The notes under the pieces were generated by a model. The model did not search any database. It was not told where the DNA came from and was given only the letters and a program-made list of their open reading frames with translations. A DNA stretch of 13,980 nucleotides from the NCBI GenBank assembly GCA_051418055.1, contig JBPRGH010000022.1:1-13980 (forward strand), read 5' to 3'. The translations under genes and the position numbers were made by a program. The stretch is from JBPRGH01 sp051418055 (GTDB lineage Bacteria > Bacteroidota > Bacteroidia > Cytophagales > Cyclobacteriaceae). This document shows positions 6,943 to 13,980 of the stretch, piece by piece (positions within the stretch are counted from its first letter, which is position 1; every line of letters starts with the position of its first letter).

Positions 6943-7407
6943 TCATTTTAAAATATCCCTTATAATTTTCAGATGATGATTAGTATGGATAGCTAAAAAT
7001 TTAATCGAAGTATCAAGCTTTAAAGCACCAAAATAGGGATGAATGAAAAAGCTTTTTGGTGGTAAAGTCTTAATTTCTTTTATTTGATTTTTAGCCAACT
7101 CAACCTGCTTTATAAGATCCTCTTTTAAAACCTCCCCCGGCGATACAACACTTTTTGGGGCCCTTCCCTTTCCTCTGGGAATATGTCCAGTGAATAGAAT
7201 ATATAATTTAATTAAATTAAAAGAACCCTTATATTCCTGAGGATTGGAATTTTTCAACGTATGGCATACTCCATTAATTACCCTAAGTGAATGATCAATA
7301 TGCCAACTAACAGGTTTTTCAGATACGGCTAAATTTAATTTATCCGAATACTGGAGCTTATCTTCTAATTCTTGAATCTGATTCAACAGAGTATCATACT
7401 TTTTCAC
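6943..7407 (-). CDS. DinB-superfamily protein, DUF1569-like, with GTG start
   Basis: Seen: 154 residues with no hydrophobic segment, so cytoplasmic. Histidines cluster where the DinB four-helix fold places its metal ligands: SWHIDHSLRVI (H36, H39) near the end of the first helix and IHTNHHLKIIRDIL (H141, H144, H145) in the last helix. IHPYFGALK (122-130) matches the HPxFGxL signature of DUF1569 proteins. Known: DinB-like proteins bind a divalent metal, and many act as thiol-dependent transferases; the role of this branch is unknown. Start: the codon at 7407 is GTG. There is no in-frame ATG anywhere in the gene and an in-frame TAG lies two codons upstream, so GTG is the only reasonable start. 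Single gene, divergent from marC across a 341-bp gap. No change in composition compared with its neighbours. Confidence 0.75.
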   Translation of the reverse strand: MKKYDTLLNQIQELEDKLQYSDKLNLAVSEKPVSWHIDHSLRVINGVCHTLKNSNPQEYKGSFNLIKLYILFTGHIPRGKGRAPKSVVSPGEVLKEDLIKQVELAKNQIKEIKTLPPKSFFIHPYFGALKLDTSIKFLAIHTNHHLKIIRDILK

Positions 7408-7458
7408 AAGCTAAATTTAAAATATTTTAATTAGTAAAGATGGTTAACATGCTCTTTT

Positions 7459-7536
7459 CTATTTCAAAATAAGATATATAAACAAAAAGTTGCCAGAGCA
7501 ATTATTATTAAAGATCATTTTCATCTTTTGAAATAG
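7459..7536. repeat. Perfect 11-bp inverted repeat in the marC upstream gap
   Basis: CTATTTCAAAA (7459-7469) and TTTTGAAATAG (7526-7536) are exact reverse complements separated by 56 AT-rich bases. A further GAT/ATC pairing is possible beyond a small bulge. The pair lies between the divergent DinB-like and marC genes. It could be a pair of regulator sites, the ends of a small element, or the base of a long RNA hairpin; nothing in it identifies which. Confidence 0.5.
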
Positions 7537-7549
7537 TTTACCCTTGGAA

Positions 7550-7748
7550 ATAGTGAGGAGGAAGCTCCTTTCGGTATTAGGAATTCGTTCGTCTGATAAG
7601 CCTTGGCGCCGGGATGTTGTTTTTAGAAGGGTGTGAGAATCTTGGTGAGTTGTGGCAGCGACAACCTATAATTGAGGTCGATTCATGGCACCAGGAGGTT
7701 GGCTTTGATTTTTTAAGAGAAGCTTTATTTAAAAAAATAATTTATTCC
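7550..7748. other. Unexplained G-rich block upstream of marC
   Basis: About 200 bases, richer in G than the surroundings, especially 7555-7705. It contains short pairing stretches: AGGAG/CTCCT near 7557-7569, the palindrome GGCGCC near 7606, GTTGT/ACAAC around 7649-7665, and CTTGGTG (7642-7648) with CACCAGG (7689-7695). The last part is open in frame with marC from an ATG at 7614, but those 45 residues resemble no MarC N-terminus. It may be a long leader, a small structured RNA, or a decayed interspersed repeat. I cannot match it to any riboswitch or RNA family I know. Confidence 0.4.
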
Positions 7749-8447
7749 ATGAACTGGCAATTATACCTAAATTTTATATTAGCTCTTTTAGCACTAATCA
7801 ATCCTATCACACGATTACCTCTATGGAAGGAGATGACCGGGGATACTGAAAGAAAAGCAAGAAAGCAAATAGCCGTTTATGTTGTTTTTACTGCATTATT
7901 GATCCTACTGATCTTTTTATTTACCGGCCATTATATCTTAAGCTTTTTTGGCGTAGACCTTTCTGTGTTTAAATTTGGTGGTGGAATTCTTCTCTTAATA
8001 AGCGGAATCGCAATGGTCAATGGTTCTATGACTAAGCTTGAAAATCGCAAAGAAGAAGGCGACCTTAAGCAGAAAGCTAAAAAAAGATTTAATAAAGTGG
8101 TAGTGCCACTGGCTTTTCCATTACTAGCTGGCCCTGGAGCAATAACTACTGTCATTATTTATGGTAGCAAGGCTGAAGGGTGGATAGATTATACCATGCT
8201 CTCTGCAGTTGTGGTTATTACACTTCTGATTATTTTAATCTTCTTTTTTACATCAAATATTGCCGAAAGAAAAGTAGATGATACTGTTTTTTCAGTACTT
8301 ATAAGGGTATTTGGCATATTGGTTGTAGCTATTGGAAGCCAGTTTATAGTTGAAGGTTTAGGAGAGGTTTTTCCTGCCTGGCTTGAAGCCGCCGAAAGAT
8401 CTGATATAGAAGATAATTCAACAGAAGTATCTGAATCAGAAAAATAA
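7749..8447 (+). CDS. MarC family integral membrane protein
   Basis: Seen: 232 residues from the ATG at 7749, with six hydrophobic segments at about 5-22, 40-60, 66-90, 116-138, 147-168 and 180-203. Family motifs are INPI in the first segment (17-20) and AFPLLAGPGAITTVI in the fourth (122-136). A charged loop joins segments three and four, and an acidic tail follows the last segment (about 216-232). Known: MarC proteins are inner-membrane proteins once linked to multiple antibiotic resistance, a link later withdrawn; the transport substrate is not established. Start: the frame is open from an ATG at 7614, but the extra 45 residues are hydrophilic and unlike the family, whereas MNWQLYLNFILALLALINPI is a normal MarC beginning, so 7749 is preferred. 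Divergent from the DinB-like gene, convergent with the tricorn-like gene, and followed by a hairpin terminator. Confidence 0.9.
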   Translation: MNWQLYLNFILALLALINPITRLPLWKEMTGDTERKARKQIAVYVVFTALLILLIFLFTGHYILSFFGVDLSVFKFGGGILLLISGIAMVNGSMTKLENRKEEGDLKQKAKKRFNKVVVPLAFPLLAGPGAITTVIIYGSKAEGWIDYTMLSAVVVITLLIILIFFFTSNIAERKVDDTVFSVLIRVFGILVVAIGSQFIVEGLGEVFPAWLEAAERSDIEDNSTEVSESEK

Positions 8448-8450
8448 AAA

Positions 8451-8488
8451 TTAAACCCCTGGCCTATTATTATAAACCAGGGATTTAA
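8451..8488. terminator. Bidirectional terminator between marC and the tricorn-like gene
   Basis: TTAAACCCCTGG (8451-8462) pairs with CCAGGGATTTAA (8477-8488) over 12 positions with one mismatch and a 14-base loop. Both flanks are AT-rich, so it can serve the marC gene (stop four bases upstream) and the convergent protease gene (stop 15 bases away on the other side). Confidence 0.75.
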
Positions 8489-8502
8489 TTCATTTATTAA
8501 TC

Positions 8503-11500
8503 TTATTTATCTTTTACTGCAGGTGTAGGAAATTCTGGAGCACTAATTTCCACATGCTCATCATCTATAAGTTTCATAACCTCTGCAACAGCACGCTCCA
8601 ATTGAGGATCTCTTCCCTTTGCAAGAGATTGTGCATCTTGCCTAACAGCTATATCAGGAGCTACCCCTTCATTTTCAGCAATCCATTCATTTTTGGCTGG
8701 GTCGAAAATTGCGTTATCAGGGGCGGTTAAAGCACCTCCATCAACCAATGCATAATGTACTGATGATTTCACCAGCCCTCCCCATGTTCTTGCACCAATA
8801 AGCTGCCCGGCATTCTGTTGTCTGAATACCCATGGAAAGAAATCCCCTCCTGAGCCAGCCATTTCATTTATCAATAAAACTTTTGGTCCTAAAATGCCTG
8901 CAGGCATCACACCCGGTTTTCCTTCAGGAACTTCATTGGTGTATGCCGCTCGTAAACTTCGCGTCATCAGGTCTACCATGTAATCATCCAATAAACCTCC
9001 TCCATTGAATCGCTCATCAATTACAGCTCCTTTTTTATCCTGCTGGGCAAAGAAATATCTGTTGAAAGAAACAATTCCCTGCCTGCTGGTATTTGGTACC
9101 CATACATAAGCCAGCTGTCCGTTTGAAAGACTGTCTACAAGGCGTCTGTTGTTTTCGACCCATGCTCTTTGACGAAGAGCATATTCACTTCCAATAGGTT
9201 TTACAGTCTCTCTCCATGATCCTTCAAATTGCGGGGAGCTGTTGATATGCAGTATCGTCTGCTTATTAAGTGTCCCATCCAAAAATTTGTAAGGATTATC
9301 ACGAGCCGTTAGTTCTTCACCATTTATTCCAACAAGATAATATCCTTCTTTTATATTTATGCCAGGTTCATCCAAAGGACTCGTCAACCCAGGATTCCAG
9401 CTCTCTGTTGTATATATTTCACTTATCTTCCATCTGCCATTTTCAGCTGTCAGATCAGCACCTAATAATCCAACTTTTGAATTTTCCACTTCGGGATAAT
9501 CGCCTCCAAAAACAAAACTATGCCCTACTGACAGCTCACCATTCATCTGATCCAGAACATAGGTCAGGTCAGCTCTGTGTTTAATATAAGGAACAAGTGG
9601 AGCATATCTGGCATAGACAATATTCCAATCTCTTCCGTGCATATTCGGATCATAAAAATAATCACGCTCATATCGCCATGCCTCCTCAAACATCTGTCTC
9701 CACTCTTTCTCTCTATCCAGCTTCATTTGAAGATTTATGGTAAGGTTTTTCACATCACCTCCTCCGGGTTTAGATGTTTCCAATACTTTCCAGCCCCCAT
9801 TAATTTTAGCCAGCATTTTCATGCCATCAGTAGAAACTGAGATATTTGATGCTTTGGTTACAAATTCTTTTGGCTCTCTTTCTTCAAGCGAAAATTTCTG
9901 AAGTGTTAATCCATTGGTATTAGGTACATGTTCAGCAAGAAAAACGGTACCTTTTGGACCACTTATTAGGTAGCGGTAATCCCTCTCCGGAACCGGTAGA
10001 GGAATTGTTCGCCGATCCATATTATCAAAATGAATTACTAATTCATCTGATTTATCCTCTTCTGCATTTTTATTATTTTTCTTTTTCTTTTCATCCTCTT
10101 TCTTTTCACCGGATTCATTTTTTTCGGGAGTCTCTTCATCACTTCGAAGCTTGAATGGAGACGGATCTTCTTTATTCAGATTTATGACATATGCTGCATA
10201 CTCAGGACTGGCATTCATAGAACTTGTGTTTGTCCAACCTGACCCTAAAGCCACATCTGTACTTGCCAAAAAATAAAGATGTTTTTTATCCTGATCCCAT
10301 ATCGGGGAAAAGGAATCTGCAAAAGGATTTGTAACGTCATATACTTTATCTTCTTTCTGAGACCAAACCTTTACTCCTCTAAGTTTATTAGGTCCTGACT
10401 TAGCATAAGCCAGCCATTTTGAGTCCGGTGACCAGGTTAGCCCTAAGGATCCTCTTTCAATATTCAAACCTCCTGTATCTATAGTTTTTATGTTTCCTGA
10501 TTCAATTTCAAGCACCCTAACCCTCACATCATCATCTGTAAATGCAATATATTTCCCATCGGGCGACCATGTTGGTTCCCACGCCATTTTTGAAACACCA
10601 ATAGGTATTTGTCTTGGTTCTGTAAGTCCTTTTTGAGATGCTATCATCAGCATATATTCTGCTCCGCTTGCATCTGAAAACCAGGCGATCTCATCTCCTT
10701 TTGGTGACCATATAGGTGCACGGTCAGCTACTCCTGAGCTTTCAGTAATATTCCTTACATCACCATGTTCAACAGGTACGGTAAATATATCTCCCCGGGA
10801 GCCCATTATTGCTCTTTTACCTGTTGGTGAGAGTGAGGCATAATTAATACTTTTACTTACATCCTCCCATTTTGTTTCAGCCCAGGGAAAATCTCCGGTA
10901 AGATCAATTTCCAGCTGATCAACTTCTTTTGTATCTGGATCAAGTAAAAAAAGATAACCATCACGTTCAAATATTAAATTATTCTTCCCTGCCAGCCATT
11001 TTATATCTGATCCGGTAAATTTAGTGATTTGCTCCAGGTTACCGTTTTCAGGAGTATAGGCCCAGATATTCATTACAAAATCACGATCGGATAAAAAGTA
11101 AATTGTCTCATCTAACCATAAAGGCTGGATATCAGTTGTTCTTTCGTTTGGTAATAAAGTTTCTGAATGTGTTTGTGGGTCAAGGATAATCAAGGGTGTA
11201 TTTTGCCCACCTCTGTAGGCCCGCCATTCGCCATCCCAACGGCTTACCCGGTCAATAACAATTTGATCGCCAGCCGGTGAAAAGGCGCCATCTGTACCCC
11301 ATTGAGAGGATAATAAAGTTGCAGGTCCACCCTCTATAGGAATAGTCCATAGTCGATCAAAAGGTTTAGGGGCTGTTTCTCTTGATGTAGCATAGAGAAT
11401 GTTCTTGCCATCGGGGGTCCAGCCGCGAACTCTCGCCGGACTGGGATGCCAGGTAAGCCTTTCAGGTGTGCCTCCTTCAACAGGAACAATATAAATGGCA

Positions 11501-11781
11501 TCAGACCCAAAGCGGTTTGAGCTGAAGGCGATCAATTTACCATCCGGTGAAAAATGCGGATCCTTTTCAACAGCAGGAGTACTGGTAATCCTTAATGCCT
11601 TTTTATTGTTGTTTTTGCCGGTGATCCATATATCACCTCCAAAGGTAAATACGATGTGGTTATCACTGATATCCGGTTGCCTCAGCAGACGGGTTCCCTG
11701 CGCACAAACCGTTGAAGTAAATGTGGAGGTGAAAATTACCAGGAGCAATAATGCAAATGGTTTTAAAGATGACAAGCTCAT
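8503..11781 (-). CDS. Exported tricorn-like S41 family peptidase with N-terminal beta-propeller
   Basis: Seen: 1092 residues beginning with a signal peptide (hydrophobic 9-25, likely cut after VCAQ). The N-terminal half (about 30-545) contains repeated PD40/WD40-like blades, with phrases such as FSPDGKLIAFSS (77-88) and WSPDGKYIAF (405-414). A lysine/glutamate-rich linker spans about 548-580. The C-terminal half holds the tricorn core, a PDZ-like region (about 765-845) and an S41 catalytic domain. Likely active-site residues by motif are H754 in GELSVGHSF, nucleophile S977 in NEMAGSGGD, and E1036 in ENEGVAPDI; FNGGG (925-929) helps form the oxyanion hole. Known: archaeal tricorn is a large cytosolic assembly that trims peptides into short products; the Bacteroidota versions carry signal peptides, so this one should act in the periplasm or outside. 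Inference: degradation of imported or misfolded peptides. Single gene, divergent from the lipoprotein gene at 11922. Confidence 0.93.
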   Translation of the reverse strand: MSLSSLKPFALLLLVIFTSTFTSTVCAQGTRLLRQPDISDNHIVFTFGGDIWITGKNNNKKALRITSTPAVEKDPHFSPDGKLIAFSSNRFGSDAIYIVPVEGGTPERLTWHPSPARVRGWTPDGKNILYATSRETAPKPFDRLWTIPIEGGPATLLSSQWGTDGAFSPAGDQIVIDRVSRWDGEWRAYRGGQNTPLIILDPQTHSETLLPNERTTDIQPLWLDETIYFLSDRDFVMNIWAYTPENGNLEQITKFTGSDIKWLAGKNNLIFERDGYLFLLDPDTKEVDQLEIDLTGDFPWAETKWEDVSKSINYASLSPTGKRAIMGSRGDIFTVPVEHGDVRNITESSGVADRAPIWSPKGDEIAWFSDASGAEYMLMIASQKGLTEPRQIPIGVSKMAWEPTWSPDGKYIAFTDDDVRVRVLEIESGNIKTIDTGGLNIERGSLGLTWSPDSKWLAYAKSGPNKLRGVKVWSQKEDKVYDVTNPFADSFSPIWDQDKKHLYFLASTDVALGSGWTNTSSMNASPEYAAYVINLNKEDPSPFKLRSDEETPEKNESGEKKEDEKKKKNNKNAEEDKSDELVIHFDNMDRRTIPLPVPERDYRYLISGPKGTVFLAEHVPNTNGLTLQKFSLEEREPKEFVTKASNISVSTDGMKMLAKINGGWKVLETSKPGGGDVKNLTINLQMKLDREKEWRQMFEEAWRYERDYFYDPNMHGRDWNIVYARYAPLVPYIKHRADLTYVLDQMNGELSVGHSFVFGGDYPEVENSKVGLLGADLTAENGRWKISEIYTTESWNPGLTSPLDEPGINIKEGYYLVGINGEELTARDNPYKFLDGTLNKQTILHINSSPQFEGSWRETVKPIGSEYALRQRAWVENNRRLVDSLSNGQLAYVWVPNTSRQGIVSFNRYFFAQQDKKGAVIDERFNGGGLLDDYMVDLMTRSLRAAYTNEVPEGKPGVMPAGILGPKVLLINEMAGSGGDFFPWVFRQQNAGQLIGARTWGGLVKSSVHYALVDGGALTAPDNAIFDPAKNEWIAENEGVAPDIAVRQDAQSLAKGRDPQLERAVAEVMKLIDDEHVEISAPEFPTPAVKDK

Positions 11782-11876
11782 TTCTTTTTATTTTTTAATT
11801 ATATGCATTTATGATACTCTTAAGATAGAGAAAAAGAAAATATTAAGAAATATGAAAATTCAATACTTTTTCCTAA

Positions 11877-11910
11877 TTTGAGTAGATATGGCATAAAAGT
11901 ATAGCTTTTG
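11877..11910 (+). promoter_or_regulatory. Candidate promoter of the lipoprotein gene at 11922
   Basis: TTTG (11877-11880), then 19 bases, then TATAGCTTTTG (11900-11910). The -7 box is one base longer than the TAnnTTTG consensus, so the match is imperfect. It lies just upstream of the ATG at 11922 and would give a very short leader. Confidence 0.3.
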
Positions 11911-11921
11911 GCTTTAATGAG

Positions 11922-13112
11922 ATGAAATTCATTCAAAAGAATTTTCTTTATACTCTGTTAATAATATTCACTTCAGCTTGTGTTGCTAATTACGCTTCTT
12001 TAACTACTTTTAATAAATTACCCTCCCCTGAAGAACAATGTAAAATACTGGCCAAAAAAAGAACAGAGACAAAACCAAAAAGAAAAATCCCAAGAAGAAT
12101 TAAAAATTCGGAAGAAACCACAACCAACACAAGTAAGAAAACTAATTTCCATATAGATGCAGGTGAACCACAACATCCTGTTTCGGATATAAACCTAAAT
12201 GAAGTTTTATCTACTTCAGATATTACTTTTAAACCGGCTGAGGATCCAATTCACCCAAAATACAGAAAAAAAGAAGAAGCTGAAGCTAAAGTATTTAAAG
12301 TAAACCCAGTTATAGCGGCAGAGGAAGAAACTAAAACACCATCTTTCACATTTAAAGCCGATTCTTCTTTTGAATATGATGCCATACCAGCTATACTAGG
12401 TATATCAGGTATATTAAGTTTGATAGGACTTGGTATTTTTCAAAAACAATCAAAAATGATCTCCGACTGGGGAGTACAAAATCCCTGGACAACCCGAATT
12501 TTATTAACAGGTGCCCATTTAGCCACTGCTTACTGTTGCGTTACAATTGGTAATCAAATGGCTTCAGAGGGAGTTTTCTTTTCAGAAAATTTTAGGAATA
12601 CTGCTTTAATAATTGGTGGGGCTTCAGTTTTATTATATCCTATGCGAAAATCGGATATTAAAATTTTTCAGGGTTCATATATGACCAGAAAGATACATGA
12701 CCTGGCACTTTTTGCTTCAGGTGCTGCTTTAGTTCTTTCTTTCTCCAATGCATATAAACCGGCCGATTCATATTTAAAATTTGTACCTGAAACGCAGATC
12801 ACTGCGAGTAATTCAGAAACTGTTTATACAAATGTTTTTACAGATCCCAAGCAGGGTGAGCCCAAGAAAGGAATGAAGACATGGGAAAAAGTAGTGCTTA
12901 CTGTATTAGCTGTAGCAGTATTTGTAGTTTTAGGGTTTGGTGTTGGAGCCCTGGCATGTACAATTGCCTGCAACGGATCTGAGGCTTTAGCTTTGATTGT
13001 ATTTAATGTAGGTTTAGCAGGCTTAATCCTGCTACTAATAACAGCATTAAAAGGGATTTTCAACCGGCCCTGGAAGAAAAAAGAGGATGTTCAGGCTGAA
13101 CCAGCAGTATAA
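11922..13112 (+). CDS. Unrecognised lipoprotein with six predicted membrane segments
   Basis: I do not recognise the family. Seen: 396 residues. The N-terminal signal ends in the lipobox IIFTSAC (cysteine 20). A hydrophilic region follows (about 21-150), very rich in lysine and glutamate, with PSPEEQC at 34-40 and several IHPK/QHPV-like pieces. Four hydrophobic segments lie at about 154-173, 193-211, 227-241 and 260-276, then a soluble loop (277-320), and a longer hydrophobic pair at about 323-350 and 354-377 joined by the short turn CTIACNGSEA (cysteines 346 and 350). The tail is basic then acidic. A lipid anchor plus several membrane spans is an odd combination: it may sit in the inner membrane with a long periplasmic N-terminal arm, or the signal may act as a first membrane anchor. 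Divergent from the protease gene and convergent with the DUF547 gene, with only 7 bases between the two stop codons. The reading frame is intact and its composition matches its neighbours. Confidence 0.75.
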   Translation: MKFIQKNFLYTLLIIFTSACVANYASLTTFNKLPSPEEQCKILAKKRTETKPKRKIPRRIKNSEETTTNTSKKTNFHIDAGEPQHPVSDINLNEVLSTSDITFKPAEDPIHPKYRKKEEAEAKVFKVNPVIAAEEETKTPSFTFKADSSFEYDAIPAILGISGILSLIGLGIFQKQSKMISDWGVQNPWTTRILLTGAHLATAYCCVTIGNQMASEGVFFSENFRNTALIIGGASVLLYPMRKSDIKIFQGSYMTRKIHDLALFASGAALVLSFSNAYKPADSYLKFVPETQITASNSETVYTNVFTDPKQGEPKKGMKTWEKVVLTVLAVAVFVVLGFGVGALACTIACNGSEALALIVFNVGLAGLILLLITALKGIFNRPWKKKEDVQAEPAV

Positions 13113-13119
13113 CAAAGGC

Positions 13120-13902
13120 TTAGGATTTCTTATTCTCATTACTGTTCAAAGACCAATCATAATCTTTATAATCAATATCTGCACCTGGATTAATTTCTAC
13201 ATCTGAAAATTTATTCAGGTAATTAATAACGGTTCCTTCTTTTGTAAAATCCCCCTTAAACCAGCTAAAGATCTTTGAAATTTTTATCTGGTCCGGAGAA
13301 AGCTCATTTTCACCTGATTCATTTAGAAAAAACTCTGCCTGATCATCAAGCTGCTCATCAAGCTTTTCTGCGGTATAAGCCTCATCACGTAACTTAGGGC
13401 AGGAAATAGATGCACAATTTACGGCAAAATGTATCCGGGGCTCATCCATATTCCTGAGGATATTATGCTCTACATCATTGAGACTTAACTCTTTATTTCC
13501 TATATTAATATATTCCACAGTAAAAACATCCCTAACTGTAGGTATTGAAAGTTTTGGTCCTATGTCTTTTATGCTCTCTACAGGGTAATTATCAATTATC
13601 AGCTTTACTACAAAAGCGTTATAGACATTTAGCCAGTAAGCCATTTTCTCATCTTCTTTCCATTCATCATCCGGTGGTGTATTCTTTAGGGTTTGCAGGT
13701 AATCATTGAGTTTGGCAGAATCCTTAATAAATCCTTTATAATCTACCCAACCGTCTGGTGTAACATACTTCTTTACCAGCTGATCCCACTGCTGATGAGA
13801 AGGAGCTTCTTTATCTGAATTAAATTTTGGAGCATCACCGGTACCCAGGCATGAACTGAAAATGAATATAAAGCTCAGTATTATCAGATTTTTACAGATC
13901 AT
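13120..13902 (-). CDS. DUF547 domain lipoprotein
   Basis: Seen: 260 residues. The first 18 form a lipoprotein signal, MICKNLIILSFIFIFSSC, with the lipidated cysteine at 18. The rest is hydrophilic and carries the DUF547 signatures: WVDYKGF (52-58), AYWLNVYNAFVVKLIID, LSLNDVEHNILR, and the cysteine-containing IHFAVNCASISCPKLRDEAY. A late KIFSWFKGDF follows. Known: DUF547 proteins are widespread in bacteria and also occur in plants; their biochemical role is not established, although the invariant NCxSxSCP motif suggests a functional centre. Inference: an envelope protein. Start: the frame stays open upstream through the repeat array, but the lipoprotein signal fixes the ATG at 13902. The region just upstream of this ATG is a heptamer array, with no recognisable promoter before the window ends. 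No terminator was found in the 7-bp gap to the convergent gene. Confidence 0.92.
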   Translation of the reverse strand: MICKNLIILSFIFIFSSCLGTGDAPKFNSDKEAPSHQQWDQLVKKYVTPDGWVDYKGFIKDSAKLNDYLQTLKNTPPDDEWKEDEKMAYWLNVYNAFVVKLIIDNYPVESIKDIGPKLSIPTVRDVFTVEYINIGNKELSLNDVEHNILRNMDEPRIHFAVNCASISCPKLRDEAYTAEKLDEQLDDQAEFFLNESGENELSPDQIKISKIFSWFKGDFTKEGTVINYLNKFSDVEINPGADIDYKDYDWSLNSNENKKS

Positions 13903-13906
13903 GTTG

Positions 13907-13976
13907 GTTCTTTGTTCTTGGTTCTTGGTTCTGTGTTCTTGGTTCTTGGTTCTTGGTTCTTGGTTCTTGGTTCTTG
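13907..13976. repeat. Heptamer tandem array (GTTCTTG), ten units, abutting a start codon
   Basis: Ten 7-base units in one phase: GTTCTTT, GTTCTTG twice, GTTCTGT, then GTTCTTG six times, continuing close to the window edge (the last four bases, GTGC, break the pattern). In the direction of the DUF547 gene the unit reads CAAGAAC, and the array covers exactly the region where its leader or ribosome contact should be. The array has no stop codon in the DUF547 frame. Confidence 0.92.
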
Positions 13977-13980
13977 GTGC

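Noticed and set aside
7614..7748. 45-residue N-terminal extension of the MarC protein
   Set aside because: MarC proteins begin at the first membrane segment; the extension is hydrophilic and unlike the family. The ATG at 7749 fits.
7550..7748. Known riboswitch, 6S RNA or RNase P RNA in the G-rich block
   Set aside because: None of the conserved core motifs I know for these RNAs is visible; only short generic stems are seen.
9270..10154. Plus-strand open frames inside the protease gene
   Set aside because: They lie antisense to conserved propeller and catalytic coding sequence and have low-complexity translations typical of shadow frames.
13907..13976. CRISPR-like array
   Set aside because: The units are only seven bases, contiguous, without spacers, and no cas genes are present.
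13903..13980. Coding N-terminal extension of the DUF547 protein through the repeat array (the frame is open)
   Set aside because: The ATG at 13902 begins a textbook lipoprotein signal ending in FSSC; an extension would bury it inside the protein.

Overview
The window looks like an ordinary stretch of chromosome from a Bacteroidota bacterium, most likely of the Cytophagales type. The reasons are: an AT-rich composition; long upstream gaps without Shine-Dalgarno sequences; several matches to the phylum's TAnnTTTG -7 promoter box; lipoprotein signals on three proteins, one followed by an acid run; a MacB/FtsX permease of the Bacteroidota layout; and a periplasmic tricorn-like protease. The species cannot be named from the sequence alone. 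I see no phage, plasmid, CRISPR, rRNA or tRNA genes and no intact insertion sequence.

Layout: 1-1043 (-) is the N-terminal part of an FtsX/MacB-type ABC permease that runs off the left edge. 1239-2420 (-) is a lipoprotein with three CHRD-like repeats. 2757-4151 (-) is dihydrolipoyl dehydrogenase (lpdA), and 4340-5086 (+) is 3-oxoacyl-ACP reductase (fabG). 5207-6229 (-) is a threonine aldolase, 6337-6849 (+) a DUF421 membrane protein, 6943-7407 (-) a DinB/DUF1569-like protein starting at GTG, and 7749-8447 (+) a MarC-family membrane protein. 8503-11781 (-) is a 1092-residue tricorn-like S41 protease. 11922-13112 (+) is an unrecognised lipoprotein with six predicted membrane segments, and 13120-13902 (-) is a DUF547 lipoprotein.

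From lpdA to the right edge nine consecutive genes alternate strand perfectly (- + - + - + - + -), so each is probably its own transcription unit. Three hairpin terminators and several promoter-like boxes fit that. The genes do not form one pathway: central metabolism (lpdA, fabG, threonine aldolase) is mixed with envelope functions (permease, lipoproteins, MarC, DUF421, protease).

The most unusual content is intergenic. Three loci (1121-1162, 5087-5211, 13907-13976) carry degenerate tandem repeats with a period of seven bases. The first and last share the same head sequence and both lie just upstream of minus-strand genes; the last ends one base before the start codon of the DUF547 gene. A second oddity is the 340-bp gap before marC, which holds an 11-bp perfect inverted repeat and an unexplained G-rich block. 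I found no convincing new multi-gene system.
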